DNA from: Salinibaculum sp. SYNS191
Lineage (GTDB): Archaea > Halobacteriota > Halobacteria > Halobacteriales > Haloarculaceae
DNA length: 64,000 nucleotides
Direction: 5' to 3'
Assembly: GCF_037338445.1 (NCBI RefSeq)
Contig: NZ_CP147838.1
Span: 2,542,001-2,606,000, forward strand
Shown: piece by piece, positions 42,555 through 51,138 of the stretch
Numbering within the stretch: position 1 is the first letter of the stretch
Layout of the letters: each line of letters starts with the position of its first letter
The notes under the pieces: generated by a model
Seen by the model: the letters and a program-made list of their open reading frames with translations, nothing else
The model's database searches: none
Told to the model about the DNA's origin: nothing
Made by a program: the position numbers and the translations under genes

Positions 42555-44873
42555 TCACTCCCGCGCCATGATGCGGTCCAGTTCGGCCTCCTCGTGGACG
42601 AACGGTTCGCCGCTGACGTCGACGGTCACGCGGGCGATGCTGCCGGTGAACGGGAACGGTGTCTGCTCGCGGTACGCGTCGGTGACGGCGTTCACACTGT
42701 CCTTCCCACAGCTCAAGCCGGCGGTGAGGCCGGTCGTGATGGGGGTCGTGACGGGCACCTCGCCTTCGCCGACCTGCTGGTCGCCGTAGAACAGGCGCAC
42801 GGTCCCGGGGACGCCCTTGCCGGTCGCGAAGTCCGGTTCGCCGGTCACCTCGAACTCCATCCGAACCGAGACGTCGCCCTCCGGAAGCGGCTCGTCGGCG
42901 ACCACCTCGTACTCGTCGACGCCGACGTAGTTGTGGACGTACACGAGGCGGTTGTCCATCACGTACAGCGAGTAGCCGCCGGACCGGCTCCCGTGCGCGA
43001 GCAGCGCGCCTTCCGCGCCGCCGACCGGCACCGTCAGATCGGCGGTGATGCTGTGATCGCGGTTGAACACCTTGACGGCTGCATTCTCGGGGATGTACTG
43101 ACCACCGGGGTGGTAGACGTACGTGTCGCGTGGCTTGCCGGGTTCTGGCCGTGCTTCGGCGAAGCGCTGGACGCTGCGGCCGTCGAGGGGCAGGACGTCG
43201 TGCTTGCCGGCCTCGGTCCACCACAGTTGGGCGAGTTCGAGCACCTTCTCGGGGTGCTCGCTCGCGACGTCGTTCGCCTCCGCGAAGTCCTCCTCGACGT
43301 GGTACAGCTCCCACCCCGAGTCTTCGAGGCTGGTCGCCGAGAGGTCCTCGGCGGTCATCGGCTCGCCGAACGGCCACGGGTGGACGGCCCGCCAGCCGTC
43401 GTGGTAGATGGCCCGGGTACCGAGCATCTCGAAGTACTGGGTGGTGTGCTGCTCGGGCGCGTCCGGTTCGTCGAAGCTATAGGCGAAGCTGGTCCCCTCG
43501 ATGGGCGACTGGGAGTACCCCTTCACCTCGTCCGGCGGGTCGATGCCGACCGCCTCGTAGATGGTGGGGGCGAGGTCGATGGCGTGGACGAACTGCTCGC
43601 GCACTTCGCCCTCGGCCTCGATGCCGTTGGGCCAGGAGACGACCAGCGGGTCGCTCGCGCCGCCGCGGTAGGTCTCTCGCTTCCACCGGCGGAAGGGAGT
43701 GTTGCCGGCCCACGTCCAGCCCCAGGGGTAGTGGTTGAAGTACTCCGGGCCGCCGAGGTCGTCTATCGCTTCGAGATTCTCCTCGAGGCTTTCGGGAACG
43801 TTGTTGAAAAAGCGGTTCTCGTCCACGGAGCCGGTCGGGCCGCCCTCGGCGCTGGCGCCGTTGTCCGAGACCAGCATCACGAGGGTGTCGTCGAGTTCAC
43901 CGATCTCTTCGAGGTAGTCCAGCACCTTCCCAATTTGCGCGTCGGTGTGTTCGAGGAACCCCGCGAACACCTCCATCATCCGGCTGCAGAGGCGCTGTTC
44001 GTCCTCGGAGAGCGAATCCCAGCGGTCGACGTCTTCGTTCTGCGGGGACAGTTCGGTGTCCTCGGGGACGACGCCCATCTCCTTTTGCTGTTCGAGGATC
44101 TGCTCGCGGGCGGCGTCCCAGCCCATGTCGAACTCGCCCTCGTACTTCTCGATCCACTCCTGTGGGACCTGGTGGGGGGCGTGACAGGCACCAGGACAGA
44201 AGTAGGTGAAGAAGGGCTTGTCGGGGTCGACCTGTTTGGCGTCGCCGATGAACTCGATGGCGCGGTCGGCGAGGTCCTCGGTGAGGTGGTAGCCCTCCTC
44301 CGGCGTGGCGGGCGGCTCGGTCTGGTGGTTGTCGTGGATCAGCGCCGGCGTGTACTGGTCGGTGTCGCCGCCGAGGAACCCGTAGAACCGCTCGAAGCCG
44401 CGGTTGAGCGGCCACTGGTCGTAGGGGCCGGCGGCGCTGGTGGACTCGGCGGGCGTGAGGTGCCACTTGCCGAGTGCGTAGGTGCTAAAGCCCTCCTCGA
44501 CGAGCGCCTCCGAGACCATCCCGTTCTCGTGGGGGATGTGACCGTTGTAGCCGGGGAAGCCCGTGGAGACCTCGGTGATGGCTGCCAGCCCGTTCGAGTG
44601 GTGGTTGCGGCCGGTCATGAGACACGAGCGGGTGGGCGAACAGAGCGCGGTCGTGTGGAAGTTGTTGTAGCGGAGGCCGTTCTCGGCGAGACGGTCGATG
44701 TTCGGGGTATCGATGAGCCCGCCGTAACAGCCCAGTTGCCCGAAGCCGACGTCGTCGAGGGTGATTAGCAGGACGTTCGGGGCGTCTTCCGGGGCCCGGG
44801 TCTGTTCGGGCCACCAGGGTTCCGATTCGTCGTACGTACGGCCGATGTGGCCGTGAAATTCTTGTTGTGGCAT
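42555..44873 (-). CDS. Arylsulfatase (formylglycine-dependent, bacterial type)
   Basis: A 772-residue sulfatase that hydrolyses sulfate esters. Metal ligands appear in NVLLITLDDVGFGQ (Asp40, Asp41), the target for formylglycine is CSPTR with Cys78, followed by LMTGRNHHS, and later ALGKWHLTP and LVSDNGASAEGG complete the active site. Length and the run ALCSPTR...TGRNHH resemble mycobacterial/proteobacterial AtsA-like enzymes, which suggests transfer from bacteria. No signal peptide is evident, so it probably acts inside. Start at ATG 44873; the longer upstream extension is non-coding. LOR, bactofilin-like and FGE genes lie downstream on the same strand. Confidence 0.93.
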   Translation of the reverse strand: MPQQEFHGHIGRTYDESEPWWPEQTRAPEDAPNVLLITLDDVGFGQLGCYGGLIDTPNIDRLAENGLRYNNFHTTALCSPTRSCLMTGRNHHSNGLAAITEVSTGFPGYNGHIPHENGMVSEALVEEGFSTYALGKWHLTPAESTSAAGPYDQWPLNRGFERFYGFLGGDTDQYTPALIHDNHQTEPPATPEEGYHLTEDLADRAIEFIGDAKQVDPDKPFFTYFCPGACHAPHQVPQEWIEKYEGEFDMGWDAAREQILEQQKEMGVVPEDTELSPQNEDVDRWDSLSEDEQRLCSRMMEVFAGFLEHTDAQIGKVLDYLEEIGELDDTLVMLVSDNGASAEGGPTGSVDENRFFNNVPESLEENLEAIDDLGGPEYFNHYPWGWTWAGNTPFRRWKRETYRGGASDPLVVSWPNGIEAEGEVREQFVHAIDLAPTIYEAVGIDPPDEVKGYSQSPIEGTSFAYSFDEPDAPEQHTTQYFEMLGTRAIYHDGWRAVHPWPFGEPMTAEDLSATSLEDSGWELYHVEEDFAEANDVASEHPEKVLELAQLWWTEAGKHDVLPLDGRSVQRFAEARPEPGKPRDTYVYHPGGQYIPENAAVKVFNRDHSITADLTVPVGGAEGALLAHGSRSGGYSLYVMDNRLVYVHNYVGVDEYEVVADEPLPEGDVSVRMEFEVTGEPDFATGKGVPGTVRLFYGDQQVGEGEVPVTTPITTGLTAGLSCGKDSVNAVTDAYREQTPFPFTGSIARVTVDVSGEPFVHEEAELDRIMARE

Positions 44874-45183
44874 TGCTGTGGTGCGTCGTGTCCCGCCAGA
44901 CGCGGGACGCCCTCGCCAGGTCCGCCTCCACGGCGTCGAGTCGCGCGGGGCCTGGGGGGCGGGAGTTCTCCCGACAGCCGCTCTATCCCCCGAATCGGAC
45001 TTTGTAATTCCCTGGGTATCCCCGGATTCGGTCCGCTTACCGACCGGTGGGTCGAGGTTACCGAGCCGAGGGCTGGCGGTCTTTGCCACTTACCTGGCGT
45101 TCGGGAGCCTTACCGACCGTATCGCAGTCCCGGGCCGCGTCACCGTGCCCGGGTCCGACGCCGACTCGCCCGCTCCGGGGTGA
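44874..45183. other. Gene-free gap upstream of the sulfatase
   Basis: About 310 bases between the sulfatase ATG and the stop of the small membrane protein at 45184 hold no frame of coding character on either strand. TTTGTAATTCCC (45001-45012) is the only AT-rich patch and may be part of the sulfatase promoter. Confidence 0.5.
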
Positions 45184-45444
45184 CTATCGGCTCACGAGCA
45201 CTCCCAGCGTGAAGCCGACGGCGAACCCGACGACGAACGGTGCCGCCCGGTCCTGCTGCCGTCGCTCCTGGGCCTGCTCCGGGAAGTACTCCTCCAGCAG
45301 CTCGAACGCCCGTCGGCCGACCTCCGTCTTCGCTTCCCTGGCCGTCTCTTGTGCGTGGACTGTCGCCTGTGACTGAGCGGTCTCTAGCATCAGTTCTCCC
45401 GTCGTATCGCTCAGTAATTGTAATGGACTCGTTAGGTGGTCCAT
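45184..45444 (-). CDS. Small tail-anchored-type membrane protein
   Basis: An 86-residue protein with a helical, Gln/Glu-rich soluble part (ETAQSQATVHAQETAREAKTEVGRR...) and one C-terminal hydrophobic helix (AAPFVVGFAVGFTLGVLVSR, residues about 67-86). The helix sits at the very end, so tail-anchored insertion is plausible. Family unknown. M1 at 45444 and M19 at 45390 are both possible starts. It is divergent from the metallophosphoesterase at 45690. Confidence 0.65.
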   Translation of the reverse strand: MDHLTSPLQLLSDTTGELMLETAQSQATVHAQETAREAKTEVGRRAFELLEEYFPEQAQERRQQDRAAPFVVGFAVGFTLGVLVSR

Positions 45445-45689
45445 GCCGGTGCCGCCTCACACTCTCCGGGTCACGGTGTCGCGACGAGCGCTCCGCGAAC
45501 CCCGACATCGCGTCCGCGAGAGCCGGTACCGCGCGCATAACTAAGCGGACCGTCCCGGTAGTGCCGATGTCAGGCTCATGGCGAAGTTACGACCCGAGCG
45601 ACCGGTGCGAACCGCGGCTGTCACGTCGGTGCTCGTCCCCGGCGGGGCCAGCCAGCGGCTCTCCCGTCCCGACAGCCACGGAGACACCG

Positions 45690-47012
45690 ATGGCTGACGT
45701 GTACTACTTCATCAGCGACCTCCACATCGGCGGCGACGAGCAACTCCAGCAGGTTGACTTCCTCGACGAACTGCTGTCCTTTCTCCGCGACCTCGAAACG
45801 ACCAGCGAGGACGCCGAACTCGTCATCAACGGCGACGCCTTCGGCCTGTGGGAGTTAACGCAGGTCGACGGGCTGGCGAAGTTCGACACGCTGGTCGAGC
45901 AGTACCCCGAACTGTTCGAACAGTTCCGGGCGACCGGCGAGCGGATACCGATTACGCTCATCCCCGGCAATCACGACTACGAACTCGCCGCCTACGACGA
46001 GTACGTCGACAGACTCGCGGCGTACAACGTCACGCTGGAACAGGAAGTCTCTCTCACGCGGGAGGTCGGGTCGTCCGTCGTCCACGTCGAACATGGGATG
46101 CAGGAGGACCCGGGCAACCGGATTCCGGACTTCGGGAACGCCTACGCGAACCCGCCGGGCTACTTCGTCAACCGGCAGATAACGAGCCGTGCGGGACGCC
46201 TGTCGGGCCGGGGGAAGTACAACTGGCTCAAGGACATCCAGGCGGTCACGCCGATGACGCAGATTCCGGACTGGATGATGTCGAACTACTTCTACCGGGA
46301 GATGAGCGCCTGGCTCCGCTACGCCGTCGTCCCCTTCCTCCTGTTGTTCAACGTCGGCCTGCTCTACGTCGTCATATTCGGCCTCGACAGGGCGGGTCTC
46401 TGGTCGCTTCCCATGAACGCCATCGAGCGCGTCCTCCGGCTCTTCGGGCCCGTCGGGGACCTGGTAAACATCGTCCTCACGGCCAACCTGGTCGTCATCG
46501 CGCTGTTGCTCGTCATCGCCGTCCCGCTGTCCGTGTTCTTCAGAGACGTCCGGAAGACGCTCCGGCGATTCGGCCTCGTCCGGCCGAGCGACCGCGAGGA
46601 ACCCGTCGAGAAGTACCACGACAGGGCGCGGGCGGTCTTCGCGGCCGACCCCCGGGTCGCCGTGTACGTCTACGGCCACACGCACCGCCCCTCGCTGCAC
46701 GAGGTGGAGGGCCGACTCGTCCTCAACACGGGGACGTGGTTGAAACGCCTGCACCGGGTCGACCCGTTCTTCGGCCTGCTCCCGCCGGTCTACTACTCGT
46801 CCTATCGGCTCAACTACTTCCGGCTCACCGCCACGGCGGACGGGGGCGTCCGCGTCGAGTACGACGTCATCGACAAGCCGAACCCGGCCGACGAGACGCT
46901 CCTCCAGCGCCTCACCACCCGGACGCCGACGCGGGAGCGGACGATACCGGCCGAGACCGTCGTCGCCCCGCCCCACCGGCGGGAATCCGACCCCGAGCCC
47001 TCGAACAGGTAA
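45690..47012 (+). CDS. Calcineurin-like metallophosphoesterase with central membrane helices
   Basis: A 440-residue protein whose metallophosphoesterase domain is split: YYFISDLHIGG (Asp-His), LVINGDAFGLWEL, LIPGNHDYEL and, after residue 320, VYVYGHTHRPSLH together provide the binuclear metal site. Between them, about residues 210-295, lie two hydrophobic helices (YAVVPFLLLFNVGLLYVVIF and LVVIALLLVIAVPLSV) that would anchor the catalytic domain to the cytoplasmic membrane face. The substrate (nucleotide, lipid or phosphodiester) is unknown. ATG at 45690 begins right at the first strand; longer frames upstream are non-coding. The helix insertion inside the domain is unusual. Confidence 0.85.
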   Translation: MADVYYFISDLHIGGDEQLQQVDFLDELLSFLRDLETTSEDAELVINGDAFGLWELTQVDGLAKFDTLVEQYPELFEQFRATGERIPITLIPGNHDYELAAYDEYVDRLAAYNVTLEQEVSLTREVGSSVVHVEHGMQEDPGNRIPDFGNAYANPPGYFVNRQITSRAGRLSGRGKYNWLKDIQAVTPMTQIPDWMMSNYFYREMSAWLRYAVVPFLLLFNVGLLYVVIFGLDRAGLWSLPMNAIERVLRLFGPVGDLVNIVLTANLVVIALLLVIAVPLSVFFRDVRKTLRRFGLVRPSDREEPVEKYHDRARAVFAADPRVAVYVYGHTHRPSLHEVEGRLVLNTGTWLKRLHRVDPFFGLLPPVYYSSYRLNYFRLTATADGGVRVEYDVIDKPNPADETLLQRLTTRTPTRERTIPAETVVAPPHRRESDPEPSNR

Positions 47013-47051
47013 TCGAGACGGGACGTGCGACACGAAGCAGAACGCGTGCCG

Positions 47052-48392
47052 TCAGACTCCCGTCGCGAGCCGGCCCTCTGGCCGTGGCTGTCCCGCCGGC
47101 GTCCGCCCGTCCGAAATCTGTGCCTCGATGAAGCCGACGCGGACGACGACGTCCCGGCCGAACTCCGCCGTCAGGTCGTCGTCCCAGCGCTGGGCGAGGT
47201 CGGGTGGCGCTTCGAGGTCTCTGGGGATCCCGACGAGCACGCTGACCCGCGGTTCGTTGCCGAGGACCAGGTCGACCGGCGTGTAGTCGACCGTCACCGA
47301 GACGAGGTCGACGCCCTCGATGTCCGCCTCGTCGAAGCGCTGCTGGAGTTCGTTCTGCGTGCGCTGCTCGAAGTCCTGGGTCTGGAACGTCGTCCAGGTG
47401 ACCGCGCCGAGGACGATGGACAGCACCGCGATGGCGATGCCGATGACGACGATGCGCGAGAAGACGGAGGCGCGAACGCCCTCGAACCTGCCGGCCTCCA
47501 GCGGCTTGAACCCCGCCAGGAAAAAGAGGACGAGCGCGGAGACGTTGATGGCGAGCAGGTTCACGACGACGAGCACGGCACCCGCGATGGCGACGCCCGG
47601 CAACCCAAACGCGATGCCGAGTCCCGAGGTCGCGGCCGGCGGGACCAGCGCGACGGCGATTGCCACGCCGACGAGCGTCGACCCGGAGCCGCGCATGATG
47701 CTGAGCGACCCGGCGATGCCCGACCCGAGGGCGAGAAAGAGCGACAGGAAGTTCGGGCTCGTCCGCTCCGCGACCTGGGGGATGGTCCGGATGTCGAGGC
47801 CCGGCGGGATGAGGACCGTCTGCTTGAGCAGCCAGCCCATGACTGCGGCCGTGAGGATTGCCGCGAGGAGGCCGGTCACCTGGAGCGTGACGCCCCGCGA
47901 GGCCATCTTCGGGTCGTCGAGGATAGCGCCGACGCTCGCCGAGATGGCCGGCCCCATCAGCGGGGCGACGACCATCGCGCCGATGATGGTCGCCGCGGAG
48001 TCGAGCAACAGCCCCGTCGTCGCGATGACGGTACTCAGGATGAGAAACGCGAAGAACGTCGAGTTCGCCGGTGCGAGGTCCTGTGCCCGCGCGTACAGTT
48101 CCTCGCGGGAGATGCGGAGGCCGGGGAACCGCTCGACGAGCGCGGACAGCCGCTCCGAGACCACCGTCTCCGTCGGGAGGACGATGGTGTAGGCGTGCTC
48201 CCTGATGCCCGCCTCGACCAGGTCCTCCATCACCGGTTCGACGCCGCTGGGCGGGACGGGGAACTGGACCATCGCCTCGAAGTCCCCCCGCCCCACCTCC
48301 TCGAAGACGGCGTAGTCGATGCCCTCCTCGTCGAGCGCGTCGAGGACTGACGAGCGGTTACCCTCCGGAATCAGCACTTGAACGAGTCGCAT
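47052..48392 (-). CDS. DUF389 (TIGR00341) membrane protein
   Basis: A 446-residue protein. An N-terminal soluble domain (about 1-95) is followed by the DUF389 membrane region with about six helices: STFFAFLILSTVIATTGLLLDS, AATIIGAMVVAPLMGPAIS, TLVGVAIAVALVPPAATSGLG and NVSALVLFFLAGF. This family is widespread in Halobacteria and bacteria with no confirmed function. A hydrophilic C-terminal domain (about 345-446) follows. ATG at 48392 gives MRLVQVLIPEGNRSSVLD. Confidence 0.9.
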   Translation of the reverse strand: MRLVQVLIPEGNRSSVLDALDEEGIDYAVFEEVGRGDFEAMVQFPVPPSGVEPVMEDLVEAGIREHAYTIVLPTETVVSERLSALVERFPGLRISREELYARAQDLAPANSTFFAFLILSTVIATTGLLLDSAATIIGAMVVAPLMGPAISASVGAILDDPKMASRGVTLQVTGLLAAILTAAVMGWLLKQTVLIPPGLDIRTIPQVAERTSPNFLSLFLALGSGIAGSLSIMRGSGSTLVGVAIAVALVPPAATSGLGIAFGLPGVAIAGAVLVVVNLLAINVSALVLFFLAGFKPLEAGRFEGVRASVFSRIVVIGIAIAVLSIVLGAVTWTTFQTQDFEQRTQNELQQRFDEADIEGVDLVSVTVDYTPVDLVLGNEPRVSVLVGIPRDLEAPPDLAQRWDDDLTAEFGRDVVVRVGFIEAQISDGRTPAGQPRPEGRLATGV

Positions 48393-48518
48393 CTCTGGGT
48401 CAGGGGCGGCGGTAGTCGAGCGACGGTTCGGGGTAATCGAGTGTCGATTCTGCGCCCGGGGTCGGGCGTGCCGTCGTCGGTCCGGGGCGGTGTGGTCCCG
48501 ACCCGACGGTCCCGGTGT

Positions 48519-49016
48519 CTACCCGGCGACCTCTTCGGCGGCGAACGCTTCCCGGAGCCGCGTCTCCTCGTCGGGCGAGAGGTTCGTCTCGATAATCTCG
48601 AACGACATGTCCGAGGTCTCCTCGACGATGCGATCCAGCTTCGCGTCCCGCGTCAGGAGGAACAGCGCGGAGTTGCCGGGCTCGATTGCCTCGCTCACGT
48701 TCTTGATGAACGAGTCGTCGATGCCGATGTCACCGAGTTTCCCGCTGACTGCGCCGGCCGCTGCGCCCGCAATCAGGCCGAGCCACGGGGCGAAAAAGAG
48801 CAACCCTATCAACATTCCCCAGAACGCGCCCCCGAGGGCTCCCGCCCCGACGAGGCTGTGTGCCTGCTTGACCTTCGCCTTCCCCTTCTCGTTGCGGACG
48901 ACCACCGCAGCGTCTTCGAGCGTTATCAGTTCGCGCCGTTGGAAGTCGTACATCTTCTCCCGCATCTTCTCGGCGCCGTCCATGTCGTCGAACGCGAGCA
49001 CTACGAGTGAACTCAT
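48519..49016 (-). CDS. DUF1269 domain protein
   Basis: A 165-residue protein with N-terminal SLVVLAFDDMDGAEKMREKM (an alpha/beta strand-helix start), a Gly-rich hydrophobic hairpin AHSLVGAGALGGAFWGMLIGLLFFAPWLGLIAGAAAGAVSG (split here; about residues 52-92) and a C-terminal beta-rich part ending LREAFAAEEVAG. This arrangement is the DUF1269 family found widely in bacteria and Halobacteria, perhaps membrane-associated and stress-related, but without proven function. Its ATG at 49016 begins MSSLVVLAFDD. It lies in the same orientation as the DUF389 gene 126 bases downstream. Confidence 0.85.
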   Translation of the reverse strand: MSSLVVLAFDDMDGAEKMREKMYDFQRRELITLEDAAVVVRNEKGKAKVKQAHSLVGAGALGGAFWGMLIGLLFFAPWLGLIAGAAAGAVSGKLGDIGIDDSFIKNVSEAIEPGNSALFLLTRDAKLDRIVEETSDMSFEIIETNLSPDEETRLREAFAAEEVAG

Positions 49017-49413
49017 ACTTCACCGGTCTCCCTTTGTGGGGATAGTAATGCGCTGGCAAAGTCGAAGAAAGGTCGTCTTGTTCGCCGTGGACGCGGCAGT
49101 CAGTCCCAGTAAGCCGACCCAACCCGGGTGTGGACAGCCATCGTGCGCCCCCGGCGCCCGCCACGACGACGGACTGCCTGCGCCGTCGCTGCTACGCTCT
49201 CGACGGGTCGTCTGAGGCCGATGCTGAGCGCTACGTGTTGCACGGTTCGTCCCCGATTGCTGCGAGTAGCCGTCGAGTCACACTGGTACGGGGATTCAAC
49301 CGGTCCCGGAGAGACGACCAGGCGTTACTACGGGGCCACTGTCGGTGATATATATCGCTGCACTGTTGGACTACGGTTATCCTTCTGTCTGTCCAACACC
49401 TATACGAGACACA
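49017..49413. other. Gap of about 400 bases with a promoter for the HdeD-like gene
   Basis: No gene of coding character seen. GATATATATCG at 49347-49357 is a good TATA-like box about 60 bases before the ATG at 49414, giving a leader of some 30 bases; CCTATACG (49399-49406) is an alternative closer to the start. The stretch GGGATTCAACCGGTCCC near 49287 recalls a tRNA T-arm but no full cloverleaf could be built. Confidence 0.5.
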
Positions 49414-50022
49414 ATGAGTACAGACACACCATCGATGTCGCCGACCGTCTCGGACGAGGGCGCGCAGGGCCAGCGGGGCCTCCTGTTCGTCGGAGCCCTC
49501 ATCGCGGTTCTCGGCGTCCTCGCCATCCTCGCACCGTTCGTCACGGGTATCGGACTGTCGCTCCTGCTCGGGGCGTTGCTCGTCCTCGGCGGGCTCGCAC
49601 ACGTCGCACACGCGTTCAGCGCGTCGGGCTGGACAGGCTCGCTCTGGCAGATTGCGCTCGCAATCATCTACGCGTTCGCGGGCATCTCGCTGCTCGCGAA
49701 CCCCGTTATCGGGCTGGCGACGCTGACACTCCTGCTCATCTTCTACCTCGCCATCATGGGGCTCGTCGAAGTCGTCGGCGGGCTGCTGACGCGCTCTGAC
49801 CCCCGGTGGGGCTGGGTCGTCGTGAGCGGCGTCATCTCCCTGCTCCTGGCCGGGTTGCTCTGGGCCGGGTTCCCGTCCACGGCGGAGTGGGCTCTCGGCC
49901 TCCTCGTCGGCATCCACCTCCTGTCGACCGGTATCATGCTGGCACTCGTCGGGTACTTCGGCCGCGAGGGGTCGACGACCAGCGGCGGGGAGATGCCCGG
50001 CGGCGAACTCGGGAGCGGGTGA
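49414..50022 (+). CDS. HdeD-family (DUF308) membrane protein
   Basis: A 202-residue protein of six helices in three hairpins, the HdeD/DUF308 arrangement: ALIAVLGVLAILAPFVTGIG, LGALLVLGGLAHVAHAFSAS, GISLLANPVIGLATLTLLLI and SGVISLLLAGLLWAGFPSTA. The repeated pattern G(V/I)xxLLxPxxGxxxLxxLL is characteristic. In bacteria such proteins help survive acid stress; here the role is unknown. The N-terminus is soluble, the C-terminus Gly/Ser-rich. It is the last gene before the base-composition shift at about 50.0 kb. Confidence 0.88.
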   Translation: MSTDTPSMSPTVSDEGAQGQRGLLFVGALIAVLGVLAILAPFVTGIGLSLLLGALLVLGGLAHVAHAFSASGWTGSLWQIALAIIYAFAGISLLANPVIGLATLTLLLIFYLAIMGLVEVVGGLLTRSDPRWGWVVVSGVISLLLAGLLWAGFPSTAEWALGLLVGIHLLSTGIMLALVGYFGREGSTTSGGEMPGGELGSG

Positions 50023-50035
50023 CCCGAGTCGACAC

Positions 50036-50043
50036 TCCTTTTT
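50036..50043 (+). terminator. T-run terminator after the HdeD-like gene
   Basis: CTCCTTTTT lies about 20 bases past the stop of the HdeD-like gene, the simple pyrimidine-rich form of archaeal terminators. The rest of 50044-50269 holds no gene I can support, though a minus-strand frame there has somewhat coding-like codons. Confidence 0.45.
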
Positions 50044-50269
50044 GCCGCTACTGGCCGCAGACGTCGCTGTCCGGTCAATGGTGAAGGTATTTCGAACGAG
50101 ACACGGTTTATCGATATCGGGGAATCGCTCACACTGGGATGTACCGTACTCCTGCTCGTAATCTGGCATCGACATAATCGTCTCTCCGTAAGCCCGCTGT
50201 ATCTCAGTCAATCCGTTGGGCTGCGCCGCCGAACGTGTGGCTGCCAGCACAATCCCCATCTCGACACCA

Positions 50270-50275
50270 TTATAT
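50270..50275 (+). promoter_or_regulatory. TATA-like box of the arsenic operon
   Basis: TTATAT is centred about 27 bases before the arsR ATG at 50300, so the operon message is likely leaderless. An ArsR dimer could bind around or just after it, but no clear operator palindrome was identified by eye. Confidence 0.6.
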
Positions 50276-50299
50276 GAGAGACTGTTCAACCAGTCATCT

Positions 50300-50698
50300 A
50301 TGAGCTCGCAAACGGAACGACTCGAACGCCTCATCACCGAGGAAAGCGGTGGCTGCTGTGAAGCCGATATCGAGGAACGGCTCGATTCGCTGCGCTCGTA
50401 CCAATCGGAGACACCGACCAATCCCGACGCTGACCTGACCGCACTCAAGACGTTGGGGAACGATACGCGATACAACATCGTCCGGTTGCTGACGGCCGCG
50501 GATCGGGAGCTGTGTGTCTGCGAGATCAATCCGATCGTCGACGTCAGTGACAGCGCGATCAGTCACGCTCTTTCGGATCTCTACGACGCCGGGCTCGTCA
50601 CGCGGCGAAAAGACGGGACGTGGCGGTACTACGAGACGACCGATCGGGCCGAGGCGCTTCTGACAGCCCTCGACGAGACGCGAGAGGCCGACCGATGA
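50300..50698 (+). CDS. arsR: ArsR-family arsenic-responsive repressor
   Basis: A 132-residue winged-helix repressor. The HTH region spans LTALKTLGNDTRYNIVRLL to AISHALSDLYDAGLVTRR, and the wing is KDGTWRYY. Candidate As(III) ligands are the GGCCEAD Cys pair near residue 19 and the ELCVCEIN pair (about 75-81), the latter in the typical ArsR position in the DNA-recognition helix region. Binding of arsenite would release the operon promoter. Its TGA overlaps the arsC start (ATGA). A TATA-like box at 50270 precedes it with leaderless spacing. Confidence 0.92.
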   Translation: MSSQTERLERLITEESGGCCEADIEERLDSLRSYQSETPTNPDADLTALKTLGNDTRYNIVRLLTAADRELCVCEINPIVDVSDSAISHALSDLYDAGLVTRRKDGTWRYYETTDRAEALLTALDETREADR

Positions 50699-51138
50699 CC
50701 GACACACAGGTCCGCGTAGCGTTCATGTGTGTCCAGAACGCCGGGCGGTCGCAGATGTCGACTGCGTTCGCCGAACGCGAGCGGGAGCGTCGAGATCTCG
50801 ACGACGTAGTCGAGATTCTCACCGGTGGAACCCATCCTGCTGAACACGTTCACGATGTCGTCGTCGAGGTGATGCGCGAGGAAGGCTTCGATCTCTCGGA
50901 GCGGACGCCACGGAAGATTTCGACGGACGAACTCGAGTCGTGTGACTACGTCGCCACGATGGGCTGTTCGACACTCGAACTCGATGCTGACGACGCCGAC
51001 GTCGACGTCCGTGACTGGGCACTGGCCGATCCCGACGGGAAAGACCTCAACCGGGTTCGAGAAATCCGTGACGAGATCCGCGACCGTGTGAGTTCGCTTT
51101 TCGACGAGATCGAACAGGGGGTAGCCACGAGTGCCTGA
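50695..51138 (+). CDS. arsC: Arsenate reductase, low-molecular-weight phosphatase type
   Basis: A 147-residue cytosolic enzyme that reduces arsenate to arsenite. The phosphatase-like loop MCVQNAGRS carries nucleophile Cys11 and the CX5R motif; two more Cys occur in ELESCDYVATMGCST, the pair that relays the disulfide in thioredoxin-linked LMW-PTPase ArsC. The start overlaps arsR by four bases and the stop overlaps arsM by eight, typical of tight translational coupling. The fold also fits protein-tyrosine phosphatases, but the position in this operon settles the role. Confidence 0.92.
   Translation: MTDTQVRVAFMCVQNAGRSQMSTAFAERERERRDLDDVVEILTGGTHPAEHVHDVVVEVMREEGFDLSERTPRKISTDELESCDYVATMGCSTLELDADDADVDVRDWALADPDGKDLNRVREIRDEIRDRVSSLFDEIEQGVATSA

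Noticed and set aside
42306..44768. Plus-strand frame of about 820 codons opposite the arylsulfatase
   Set aside because: Sulfatase motifs are all on the other strand; the peptide has no recognisable domain and reflects third-position GC bias.
49270..49345. tRNA-like T-arm sequence
   Set aside because: GGGATTCAACCGGTCCC resembles a T-arm but no acceptor stem, D-arm or anticodon arm could be aligned on either strand.
50044..50290. Minus-strand frame with coding-like codons (MSMPDYEQEYGTSQCERFPD)
   Set aside because: No family recognised, no promoter or start context, and it runs into the ars promoter; possibly a remnant, not enough to call.
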